Shown: positions 35,032 to 43,070 of the stretch, in pieces
How positions within the stretch are numbered: the first letter of the stretch is position 1
Layout: every line of letters starts with the position of its first letter
From: SR-FBR-E99 sp963732365
GTDB taxonomy: Bacteria > Bacteroidota > Bacteroidia > Bacteroidales > VadinHA17
Direction: 5' to 3'
Length of the DNA: 64,000 nucleotides
NCBI GenBank assembly: GCA_963732365.1
Contig: CAVSZC010000001.1
Coordinates: 372,001-436,000 of the forward strand
The notes under the pieces: generated by a model
The model's input: the letters and a program-made list of their open reading frames with translations, nothing else
The model's database searches: none
Told to the model about the DNA's origin: nothing
Translations under genes and position numbers: made by a program

Positions 35032-36396
35032 TTGTACGCAGTAGTTGACATAGAGACCACGGGAGGAAGCGCGAGGCTGGAAAGGATTACCGAGATAGCC
35101 GTTTACATTCATGACGGGACGAGGGTGGTTGAGGAATTCTCGACCCTGATAAATCCGGAGCGCAACATACCCTATTTTATCACCAGCCTCACCGGTATCA
35201 CGAATGAGATGGTTGAAGATGCGCCCCGGTTCTTTGAGGTTGCGAAAAAGATTGTGGAGATTACCGAAGGAAGGGTCTTTGTGGCACACAATGCACGGTT
35301 TGATTATTCATTTATCAGGCAGGAGTTCAGCATGCTGGGATATAATTTCAAACGTCCGCTTCTCGACACGGTAGCTCTGAGCAGGAAGCTGCTGCCCGGC
35401 CACAGGTCATACAGTCTGGGTAACCTGTGCAAGGATCTGGGTATTGAGATTAACGGAAGGCACCGGGCATCAGGTGATGCTCTTGCCACGGTAAAACTGA
35501 TGGAGCTCCTTCTGGAGAAGGACAGGGAGCTTAAAAGCGGCAGTATCATCAGAAACCGCAAAACATCGAGGCTGCATCCGGCACTTGAACCGACAAAGAT
35601 TGCCGAAATACCTGAGTTACCCGGTATCTATTACTTTTATAATGACACGGGTGAAATAATCTATGTGGGGAAAAGCCGCAACCTCTTTCAGAGGGTCAAC
35701 ACCCATCTGTCAAACAACAGCTCATCCAGAGCCATGGAGATGCGTTCATTGATTGCCGACATCAGCTGGGAGCATACCGGCAGCGAACTCATTGCACTTC
35801 TGCTCGAATCAGCAGAGATAAAGGCAAAAAAACCTCTGTTCAACAGGGCTCAGCGTCGCACAGGTTTCAGATGGGGTATTTACAGCCACACTGATGAACA
35901 GGGATATATCAGGTTTGAGTACAGGAACGTCAGGGATGATGCAGTACCATTGTCTCTCTTTACATCCAGGGAAAAAGTAAGGGCAAAGCTGGAGCAGATA
36001 ATACATGAATATGAGCTTTGCCAGAAGCTCTGCGGCATGTATGATACTGACGGCCCCTGTTTTCACAGGCAGGTAAGCCTGTGCCGCGGCGCCTGTTCCG
36101 GAGAGGAGAAGCCGTCATCATACAACGAGAGAGCCATGCAGGCTCTTGACGAGTTTATCTTCACGGGACGGAATTTCTTTATCATTGACAGCGGACGTGA
36201 TCCGGAGGAGAGATGTGCCGTAAAGATCGTTAACGGAAAGTACTCAGGATACGGCTATTTCAATGTCAACGATGTCGGTTTCGGACTGGCCGCCATTCAT
36301 GACTGCATTAAAGGTGCATATGATAACCGCGATATCCAGATCATCATCAAAGGTTATCTCAGAAACCACAGGGTGGAGAGAATAATTGACTTCTGA
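35032..36396 (+). CDS. DEDDh exonuclease - GIY-YIG nuclease fusion
   Basis: This 454-residue protein joins two nucleases. Residues 1-165 form a DnaQ-like 3'-5' exonuclease with DIETTGG (Asp-Glu), FVAHNARFDYSFI (Asp) and HRASGDALATV (His-Asp). Residues about 195-280 form a GIY-YIG domain (GIYYFYNDTGEIIYVGKS) like UvrC or Cho, followed by a C-terminal UvrC-like cysteine region (residues about 330-370). The gene starts with TTG at 35032; no ATG lies upstream in frame before a stop, and MYAVVDIETTGG is the natural N-terminus. DNA repair or end processing is the likely role. Confidence 0.9.
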   Translation: MYAVVDIETTGGSARLERITEIAVYIHDGTRVVEEFSTLINPERNIPYFITSLTGITNEMVEDAPRFFEVAKKIVEITEGRVFVAHNARFDYSFIRQEFSMLGYNFKRPLLDTVALSRKLLPGHRSYSLGNLCKDLGIEINGRHRASGDALATVKLMELLLEKDRELKSGSIIRNRKTSRLHPALEPTKIAEIPELPGIYYFYNDTGEIIYVGKSRNLFQRVNTHLSNNSSSRAMEMRSLIADISWEHTGSELIALLLESAEIKAKKPLFNRAQRRTGFRWGIYSHTDEQGYIRFEYRNVRDDAVPLSLFTSREKVRAKLEQIIHEYELCQKLCGMYDTDGPCFHRQVSLCRGACSGEEKPSSYNERAMQALDEFIFTGRNFFIIDSGRDPEERCAVKIVNGKYSGYGYFNVNDVGFGLAAIHDCIKGAYDNRDIQIIIKGYLRNHRVERIIDF

Positions 36397-36424
36397 CAGC
36401 GCAGTTACAGATACTTTTTCTTAA

Positions 36425-36432
36425 TATATTTG
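36425..36432 (+). promoter_or_regulatory. -7 promoter element for the phosphate-uptake operon
   Basis: TATATTTG matches TAnnTTTG exactly and lies 25 bases before the DUF47 ATG. No clear -33 element is seen. Confidence 0.45.
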
Positions 36433-36457
36433 TTTAAACCAACACCACAGAAAGCAG

Positions 36458-37108
36458 ATGTCGCTTTTTACCCGCACCACCAATGAGTTAGCTGCAAGAG
36501 TTGACGAATTCTTTGACACGATAGAGATCGGGGTATTAATATTCAAGGAAGGTGTAAAAGCATATGTCAACGGTGACCAGGATGCTTTCCAGAATCACCT
36601 CAGAAAGATTGACGAGCATGAGAGCAAGGCAGACAAACTTCAGAGGGGAATAGAGAATGACATGATCATACACTCTATTCTGCCCCAGCAGCGAAGTGAC
36701 ATTGTGAAGTTGCTGTGGCAGCTTGATGAGATAATTGATACAGCCAAGAGCTCTCTGAATGAGTTTTACATTGAGATGCCACGCATTCCTGCTTCGCTGG
36801 TGCATGATTTTGCATCACTGGCGGAGGTGTCAGGCAATGCTGCAGAGGAACTTATTCCTGCAGCCAGGGCTTTCTTCCGGGAACCGCATCTCGTGAGGGA
36901 GAAGCTGCTGAAGGTCTATTTCTTTGAGAAGGAGACCGATAAGTCATCATTCAACCTGAAGAGGAAGGTCTTTCACGATATGAGCGAACTCACCCTGGCA
37001 GAAAAAGCTCATCTGCGCTATATAACACACCATATTGAGAGCATCTCAGACAGGGCGCAGGATGCGGCCGATATGCTGGCATCAATGGCAATCAGGCAAA
37101 TGCTCTGA
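36458..37108 (+). CDS. DUF47 family PhoU-like protein
   Basis: This 216-residue all-helical cytosolic protein is a PhoU-related partner of Pit-type phosphate transporters. HESKADKLQRGIENDMIIHSILPQQRSDI (residues about 51-79; a long helix pair) and the later ESISDRAQDAADML with its metal-binding acidic residues are characteristic. It starts a three-gene transcript and ends 3 bases before the Pit gene, the standard pairing. It probably controls transporter activity or phosphate homeostasis. Confidence 0.94.
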   Translation: MSLFTRTTNELAARVDEFFDTIEIGVLIFKEGVKAYVNGDQDAFQNHLRKIDEHESKADKLQRGIENDMIIHSILPQQRSDIVKLLWQLDEIIDTAKSSLNEFYIEMPRIPASLVHDFASLAEVSGNAAEELIPAARAFFREPHLVREKLLKVYFFEKETDKSSFNLKRKVFHDMSELTLAEKAHLRYITHHIESISDRAQDAADMLASMAIRQML

Positions 37109-37111
37109 CAT

Positions 37112-38311
37112 ATGATCATTCTCTTTATTTCAAGCGGGCTTTTTCTCGGCTGGACTCTTGGGGCGAACGATGCAGCCAATATCTTCGGCTCTGCTGTCGG
37201 TACACGTATGATCTCCTTCACGAAAGCTGCTGTCATGGCATCCGTTTTTGTGGTTCTTGGTGCTGTTATGCAGGGTTCAGGTGCCTCCGATACTCTCGGT
37301 CGTCTTGGGTCAGTAAATGCCATCGGAGGCGCTTTCACGGTCGCGCTGGCAGCAGGTATCACTGTCTATATGATGACAAAGGCCGGACTGCCGGTATCAA
37401 CAACCCAGGCAATAGTAGGCGCCATAATAGGATGGAACATCTTCACAGACAATGCCGTAGACTCGAAATCACTGACCCAGATCGTATCCACCTGGATTAC
37501 CGGGCCAATCATCGGTGCGATGTTTGCATACCTGCTGTACCATACGATCAAGGTCATCAGACGAAGAATCAAAGTACACCTGCTTTTCTACGAATCATAT
37601 ATCCGGACCGGACTTCTGATAACCGGAGCTTTCGGAGCCTTCAGCCTGGGGGCAAACAATATTGCCAATGTCATGGGGGTATTTGTCCCCAGCATCCCTC
37701 TCGGTGAGGCCGACTTCGGCATCTTCACCCTCACGGGCGCACAGCAACTGTTCTTCCTGGGCGGGATAGCAATAGCAGCAGGAATTGTGACATACTCAAA
37801 AAAGGTTATTCAGACCCTGGGCAATAACCTCCTTGAACTAACTCCCGAGGCAGCCCTGGTGGTAGTGCTGGCACAGGCACTGGTACTCTTTATTTTTTCA
37901 TCTTCGGCGCTGTCACGCATTGTTGCAGCCACAGGGCTCCCCCCTATCCCGCTGGTACCTGTATCAAGCTCACAGGTGATTGTGGGAGCCATCCTGGGTG
38001 TCGGCCTCTACAAGGGGGTCAGGAACATTAATCTGAAAGTATTGGGCAGCATAGCGTCAGGATGGGTTACAACACCTGTTGCAGCCGGATTGCTATCCTT
38101 CTTCCTCCTATTCTTCGTAAAGAATCTTTTCGGAATAGAGGTAGGTCATTCGGTCAATCCGCCTGCCTCAACCGGTGACGGGCTGAACCTTGCCATGGTT
38201 GTCAGATACAGCATTATTCTGTTACTTGTAATCACTGCTTCATACCTCGTCTACATGGTGCTTTCAGAGCGAAAGAAAACAAACCGAATCAAAAAGAACT
38301 ACTATGAATAA
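37112..38311 (+). CDS. pit: Low-affinity inorganic phosphate transporter (Pit family)
   Basis: This 399-residue inner-membrane protein imports phosphate with protons or sodium. The two inverted-repeat signatures are clear: LGANDAANIFGSAVGTR near residue 13 and LGANNIANVMGVFVPS near residue 184. About ten to eleven hydrophobic helices are visible. It is translated directly after DUF47 and its end overlaps the thioesterase gene by 8 bases, so the three are an operon. Confidence 0.95.
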   Translation: MIILFISSGLFLGWTLGANDAANIFGSAVGTRMISFTKAAVMASVFVVLGAVMQGSGASDTLGRLGSVNAIGGAFTVALAAGITVYMMTKAGLPVSTTQAIVGAIIGWNIFTDNAVDSKSLTQIVSTWITGPIIGAMFAYLLYHTIKVIRRRIKVHLLFYESYIRTGLLITGAFGAFSLGANNIANVMGVFVPSIPLGEADFGIFTLTGAQQLFFLGGIAIAAGIVTYSKKVIQTLGNNLLELTPEAALVVVLAQALVLFIFSSSALSRIVAATGLPPIPLVPVSSSQVIVGAILGVGLYKGVRNINLKVLGSIASGWVTTPVAAGLLSFFLLFFVKNLFGIEVGHSVNPPASTGDGLNLAMVVRYSIILLLVITASYLVYMVLSERKKTNRIKKNYYE

Positions 38312-38744
38312 AAAAATACACAATCCCTCCTCATACATCACAATGAGACTGATTAAAAGCGAGGATCTGAATCACCATGGTACTCTGTTTGCAGGGAGAA
38401 CTGCAGAATGGTTCGTTGAATCAGGCTTCATTGCTGCTGCCGGTCTGCTTGAACCTAAAAGCGTGGTCTGCCTGAAGATACATGGAATGTATTTTACCAG
38501 CCCTGCCAAACCCGGTGAGGTTCTTAAATTTGATTCGAGGATTGTTTATACCGGGAAAAGCAGCCTTGTATCATATATCAAGGTCTGCAAGTCAGATTGC
38601 ACCATACCCCTTGTTGACGGATTCGTGACCTTTATCCACGTTGATGAAGAGACGAAACCAACTCCACACAACATTGAAACAGTGCCAGTTACTGCCGAAG
38701 ACAGGGAACTGATGGAGAAGGCAGTAAGTCTTAAAACAAGATGA
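38304..38744 (+). CDS. Hotdog-fold acyl-CoA thioesterase
   Basis: This 146-residue protein has the hotdog fold of YciA/acyl-CoA thioesterases: SEDLNHHGTLFAGRTAEWF is the N-terminal active-site helix (with the catalytic Asn/His-Gly region), and KPGEVLKFDSRIVYTGKSS is the central strand set. It should hydrolyse fatty acyl-CoA or related thioesters. The start overlaps the pit gene by 8 bases, indicating translational coupling even though the metabolic link to phosphate uptake is not apparent. Confidence 0.88.
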   Translation: MNKKIHNPSSYITMRLIKSEDLNHHGTLFAGRTAEWFVESGFIAAAGLLEPKSVVCLKIHGMYFTSPAKPGEVLKFDSRIVYTGKSSLVSYIKVCKSDCTIPLVDGFVTFIHVDEETKPTPHNIETVPVTAEDRELMEKAVSLKTR

Positions 38745-38778
38745 ACCTCAATGAATCCGGTAATTACTCCTACGGAAA

Positions 38779-40824
38779 TCAATTGAGAAACGAGTATTTT
38801 CTTCCGTACTCCATCATCTGTTCCAGGTAATCATCGCAGTATTCGACTTTCACGTCAGTGATTTTCCCCTGACCGTCACGGACAGGGACGAGGCGCGGAT
38901 TGACAAACCCGATGTAAGGAGCCAGATCAAGCTTTGCATATCTTTCAAGTATTTCACCATGAAGCGACTGGTCAACTTTGACACCATATTTCTCTATCAT
39001 CTCCCTGCCGGCTTCGAAATCTCCCTCAGACTTTATCCTCTGTACCTCTTTCAGCATCTCACCGAAAAGGGATCTCAGCCTTTCATAGTCATTTATCCTG
39101 ACATATGTCTTCCCGTCCCTCGTGACTGCCTCTGTCACATTATCCTGCCGGCCCTTCTCGTATACCCAGTGGGCAATGGCGGAACGGCAGCGCATATGTG
39201 CCTGTTCAATATCTTTTCCGGGAGTGATCCTTGCCAGCTGAGTCATGAAACCGTTGCGTATGTAATTATCATATGCCGCCTTTGCAACATCATCTGACTC
39301 CATTAGTCCCATCTCTCTCATTTTAGGATCCATCATATAGTACAGTGCGAAGAGGTCAGCTCTCATCTCCTCAAGGGGCGAGGCATAGTTTTTCAGGGCG
39401 TTGGGGTCAGTTCCCGGAGCCAGTTTGCCGCTGGCATGCCCAATACATTCATGCATATCGGTATGGAGGGCGTCGGCAAGAGACCCGTAGCTGACCGCCC
39501 TTTCAATCTCAGCCTCATCCCAGGCAAACTCCTGAAGGAAACCGCTTCCTCTGGCAACTATATCCTTTGCATCAGTGATATTGGCCAGTGTGACTGACTT
39601 GGAGCCAGCCTCGGTCCTTATCCAGTTAGAGTTCGGGAGATTGATACCAAGAGGAGAGGCCGGATAACAATCGCCGCCAAGCATGGCTACGTTGATGACG
39701 CTTGCCGCGACACCAGTGACCTTCTCCTTCCGGTATGCCGGGTCTACGGGGGAGTTATCTTCGAACCACTGAGCATTGGCAGTGATCAGAGCAGTCCGTT
39801 TCGAAGCTTCAATATCCTTGTAATCAACAACCGACTCCCATGTGGCCTTCATGCCGAGCGGATCACCGTAGGTCTCAATGAAACCGTTGATATAGTCGAC
39901 AGTAAGTCCTGTATTGCCTGCCCACAGGATGTTATAGTCATCCCATGTCTTCAGGTCACCGGTCCGGTAATAATCTATCAGCAGTTCTAGCTCTCTCTTC
40001 TGTGTGTCACTCAGGGCAACCTCCTTCGCCTTTTCAAGCCAGAATATGATTGAGTCTATTGCTGCACCGTAAAGCGATCCGCTTCTGTAAGTGACCTCCG
40101 TCACCTTCCCGTCTCTCTTCACAACCTTGCTGTTAAGGCCCCATGAGACCGGCCTGGGGTCAGCGGGGTCAGCCAGGGAGGCATAATACTGTTCAACCTC
40201 TTTCTGGGTCACCCCCTCGTAAAAGTTGTTGGCTGATGAGGTTATCATATCAACTCCATCCGACTGATCCACTTTCCTTGCATAGAGACCCGGGTCAAAA
40301 AGCACCGGTGTCAGAAACGCCACGAGGTCATCAGGCGTCTGCCCCTCTTTCAGAGGGAGAAGTGATTGATCACTTCCCTTCACGATTGCGGCAAAATATT
40401 CCGGCGGGAACCCCGGCACAAACTTGTCATTTGAATAATGGTGGTGTATCCCGTTTGCAAAAAATACCCTTTTGGCATATGTGATGAAGGCCCTGAATTC
40501 ATCTGTCTCCCTGTCACCTCCGTATGACCCTATCACAGCCTCGATTGTTTTCCTTACGGGGATGTTGTACCTGAAGTTCTGATCCCAGAAGATGTCCCTT
40601 CCGCACAGGGCAGCCTCAGAAAGGTAATAGATGAACTCCTTCTCTGCTGGTGTCAGCTGCTCGAATCCCGGCAGGCGATACCTCAGAACGCTTATATCCT
40701 CAAACCGGTCAGCAATGTAGCTGAAGTCACTGTTCTCTGCCGCCTTACTTCCTTTATGACCGCATGATGTTAAAAGTACAATTCCCATAGCCGCAATTGT
40801 TCCTGTTAATAATATCTTTTTCAT
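38779..40824 (-). CDS. Dipeptidyl-peptidase 3-like lipoprotein (peptidase M49)
   Basis: This 681-residue zinc peptidase releases dipeptides from the N-terminus of short peptides. The M49 motif HECIGH is at residues 458-463 and the second zinc/catalytic site EEMRAD near residues 485-490. A leader ending LLTSC marks it as a lipoprotein, so it acts at the periplasmic or outer face. Bacteroidetes homologues with lipoprotein signals are common. It fits the peptide-degradation theme of the window. It is monocistronic and divergent from the M20 amidohydrolase. Confidence 0.93.
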   Translation of the reverse strand: MKKILLTGTIAAMGIVLLTSCGHKGSKAAENSDFSYIADRFEDISVLRYRLPGFEQLTPAEKEFIYYLSEAALCGRDIFWDQNFRYNIPVRKTIEAVIGSYGGDRETDEFRAFITYAKRVFFANGIHHHYSNDKFVPGFPPEYFAAIVKGSDQSLLPLKEGQTPDDLVAFLTPVLFDPGLYARKVDQSDGVDMITSSANNFYEGVTQKEVEQYYASLADPADPRPVSWGLNSKVVKRDGKVTEVTYRSGSLYGAAIDSIIFWLEKAKEVALSDTQKRELELLIDYYRTGDLKTWDDYNILWAGNTGLTVDYINGFIETYGDPLGMKATWESVVDYKDIEASKRTALITANAQWFEDNSPVDPAYRKEKVTGVAASVINVAMLGGDCYPASPLGINLPNSNWIRTEAGSKSVTLANITDAKDIVARGSGFLQEFAWDEAEIERAVSYGSLADALHTDMHECIGHASGKLAPGTDPNALKNYASPLEEMRADLFALYYMMDPKMREMGLMESDDVAKAAYDNYIRNGFMTQLARITPGKDIEQAHMRCRSAIAHWVYEKGRQDNVTEAVTRDGKTYVRINDYERLRSLFGEMLKEVQRIKSEGDFEAGREMIEKYGVKVDQSLHGEILERYAKLDLAPYIGFVNPRLVPVRDGQGKITDVKVEYCDDYLEQMMEYGRKYSFLN

Positions 40825-40931
40825 GATTGCCTGTTCTTAATAGGTCGAAACTAAGGTACCAAAAATGGCTTGCAGAAGGTTCCGGTGTTGATAATTTTTG
40901 TAATTCAGCCTTCCAGGCTCAAACAATTTGT

Positions 40932-40939
40932 TAATTTTG
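40932..40939 (+). promoter_or_regulatory. -7 promoter element for the M20 amidohydrolase
   Basis: TAATTTTG matches TAnnTTTG exactly and lies 19 bases before the TTG start codon. A -33 partner at the usual distance is not evident. Confidence 0.4.
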
Positions 40940-40958
40940 AGAATACTAAGCATATCCA

Positions 40959-42287
40959 TTGAAAAAAAACCTGATAACCGCCCCGCTGCTGTTTTTTCTT
41001 GCAGGACTCTCGCTTGCAGGGCAGGATATTAACACCCTGATATCAAGAGAGGTAAATGCATCTCTCACTTTTGCAGAGTCGATGTACAGAGATCTGCACC
41101 AGAACCCGGAGCTCTCCTTTCAGGAATTCAGGACAGCCTCGAAAATGGCAGAAGAACTTAGGAAGTTAGGTTTTGACGTAACAACAGGAATCGGCGGCAA
41201 TGGTGTCGTCGGAGTCATGAAGAACGGGAACGGACCAGTAATTATGCTGCGTACTGACATGGATGCTTTACCTGTTAAGGAAGCTACCGGTCTCCCCTTT
41301 GCCAGCAATGTCACTGTCACTGATGTGAACGGTACCGAAACACCTGTGATGCATGCATGCGGGCATGATCTTCATATGACGGTATGGTGGGGTACTCTCA
41401 ATACGCTGGTCAGCCTCAGGAATAAATGGAAGGGAACAGTTATTGCCGTTGCCCAGCCCGCCGAGGAGAGAAGCGGAGGGTCAGAGCAGATGATAAAAGA
41501 TGGGCTCTATACCCGTTTCCCCAAACCTGACTATGCACTCGCTTACCACGTCGCTTCAGACATGCCTGCAGGTACTATCGGCTACCGTGAGGGGCCGATT
41601 TTTGCGGGTGTAACATCACTTGATGTAAAAATCTTCGGGATCGGCGGGCATGGTGCCATGCCGCATAAAACTGTTGATCCGATAGTTCTTGCGGCCAGAA
41701 TAATACTTGATTATCAGACCATTGTTAGCAGGGAGATAAACCCTGTCTCTCCTGCTGTGATCACCGTAGGCTCTATCCACGGAGGAGTAAGACATAATAT
41801 AATTCCATCAGAGGTTGACCTTCAGCTTACTGTCAGGTTTTTCTCGGACGAGGTACGTGAACAGATAATTTCAGCAATTCAGCGTATCTCACGCGGGGTG
41901 GCAATATCTGCAGGGCTGAATGAAGGTCTCCTGCCCATGGTTACTGTTCAGGACGACTTCACTCCACCGGTAGAAAATGACCCGGAACTGGTAACCAGCG
42001 CAGTCTCATCGATGAGCTCAATAGCAGGCAGGCAGAATATAATAAAAGTAGATCCGGCTACCGTTGCTGAAGACTTCGGCAAGTATGGTCGCACCGCTGA
42101 GAATGTAAAGATCGGCCTCTTCTGGCTGGGAGGAGTGAACACCTCAAAATACCAGGAAAGCATTTCAAATAGTCTTACCCTCCCGGCACTGCACAGCGAA
42201 TTCTTTGCTCCTGACTTCCGCCCGGCCTATATTACCGGCGCAAGCGCGATGAGCAGGGCCATAATAGACCTGCTGCAGGCAAAATGA
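40959..42287 (+). CDS. Secreted M20 family amidohydrolase
   Basis: This 442-residue metal-dependent hydrolase has a signal peptide (about 1-22, ending LSLAGQ). M20D motifs are RTDMDALPVKEATGLPFAS, then MHACGHDLHMT with the metal His residues, AQPAEERSGGSEQM with catalytic glutamates, and GIGGHGAMPHKTVDP. Relatives remove acyl or aminoacyl groups from amino acids. The start is TTG: a stop lies four codons upstream and the first ATG is about 40 codons inside, after the signal peptide. It ends directly against the convergent Ehr small-subunit gene with no gap. Confidence 0.93.
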   Translation: MKKNLITAPLLFFLAGLSLAGQDINTLISREVNASLTFAESMYRDLHQNPELSFQEFRTASKMAEELRKLGFDVTTGIGGNGVVGVMKNGNGPVIMLRTDMDALPVKEATGLPFASNVTVTDVNGTETPVMHACGHDLHMTVWWGTLNTLVSLRNKWKGTVIAVAQPAEERSGGSEQMIKDGLYTRFPKPDYALAYHVASDMPAGTIGYREGPIFAGVTSLDVKIFGIGGHGAMPHKTVDPIVLAARIILDYQTIVSREINPVSPAVITVGSIHGGVRHNIIPSEVDLQLTVRFFSDEVREQIISAIQRISRGVAISAGLNEGLLPMVTVQDDFTPPVENDPELVTSAVSSMSSIAGRQNIIKVDPATVAEDFGKYGRTAENVKIGLFWLGGVNTSKYQESISNSLTLPALHSEFFAPDFRPAYITGASAMSRAIIDLLQAK

Positions 42288-43040
42288 TCAGATAGCAAGA
42301 AGATCAAGCACACCGTTTATGAATGCAAGCGGATGTGCCGGGTTTCCCGGTACGTAGAGATCAACAGTGTGCTCACTGATGAATTTCCTGTTCAACGCCC
42401 GGCTGCCGGAAAAGAGTCCTCCGCTGATTGCATCCGTACCTACAAGAATGATGATCTTCGGATCCGGTATGGCATCATAAGTCATCGTGAGGGCTTCAGC
42501 CATGTTCTCTGATACCGGACCTGTAATGACAATGCCGTCAGCGTGACGCGGCGATGCCACGAACTCTATGCCGAAGCGTCCCATATCAAAGTTTACGTTC
42601 CCTGCCGCCGTTAGCTCCATCTCACAGGAGTTGTCTCCCGCGGCAGATACCTCCCTGAGCTTAAGGGCCTTGCTGAAGAGATGCCTTATCTCTCTCCTGA
42701 CAGCACTGTCGCGGAGTCTGATCTGACTCGTCTGACCCGGCCTGACTATCAGATCTTCCCTTATGTTGACTGCGATACGATAATCGTTGGTAAATGAGAT
42801 CCGGTGTGAGAGCATCAGAGCACACTCGTTGCAGAAGAGGCACTTTCCCATGTCAATGGCGCCGCAACGGGCGTCAATTGCCCCTGCAGGGCACATGGCC
42901 GATACCTCTTTTATCTCGTCGCCGGTGATCTCACCTGAGATGACCGGTCTTCCCCTGAATTTTTCGGAAACGGGCCTGTTGCGAAGGTCACTTATATACT
43001 GCCTGCCATGGTCTGAGAGAACTTTTAATTCGTTAAGCAT
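42288..43040 (-). CDS. Ehr/hydrogenase-4-type small subunit (NuoB-like) with fused ferredoxin domain
   Basis: This is a 250-residue subunit of the membrane complex encoded upstream. Residues 40-80 form a ferredoxin-like module with Cys50 (CPAGAI) and Cys67, Cys70, Cys73 (CLFCNEC), enough for one [4Fe-4S] cluster. Residues 125-250 align with NuoB/HycG, including HADGIVITGPV and AISGGLF. Three of the four N2-cluster ligands are not Cys: Asp136 and Cys139 in GDNSCE, Asp203 in VGTDAISGG, Asn233 in VPGNPAHP. A normal N2 cluster is therefore unlikely. It is the last gene of the six-gene operon, 30 bases after the large subunit. Confidence 0.88.
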   Translation of the reverse strand: MLNELKVLSDHGRQYISDLRNRPVSEKFRGRPVISGEITGDEIKEVSAMCPAGAIDARCGAIDMGKCLFCNECALMLSHRISFTNDYRIAVNIREDLIVRPGQTSQIRLRDSAVRREIRHLFSKALKLREVSAAGDNSCEMELTAAGNVNFDMGRFGIEFVASPRHADGIVITGPVSENMAEALTMTYDAIPDPKIIILVGTDAISGGLFSGSRALNRKFISEHTVDLYVPGNPAHPLAFINGVLDLLAI

Positions 43041-43070
43041 ATCAGATCTGACTTTTAGTTGGTTTTGTTA

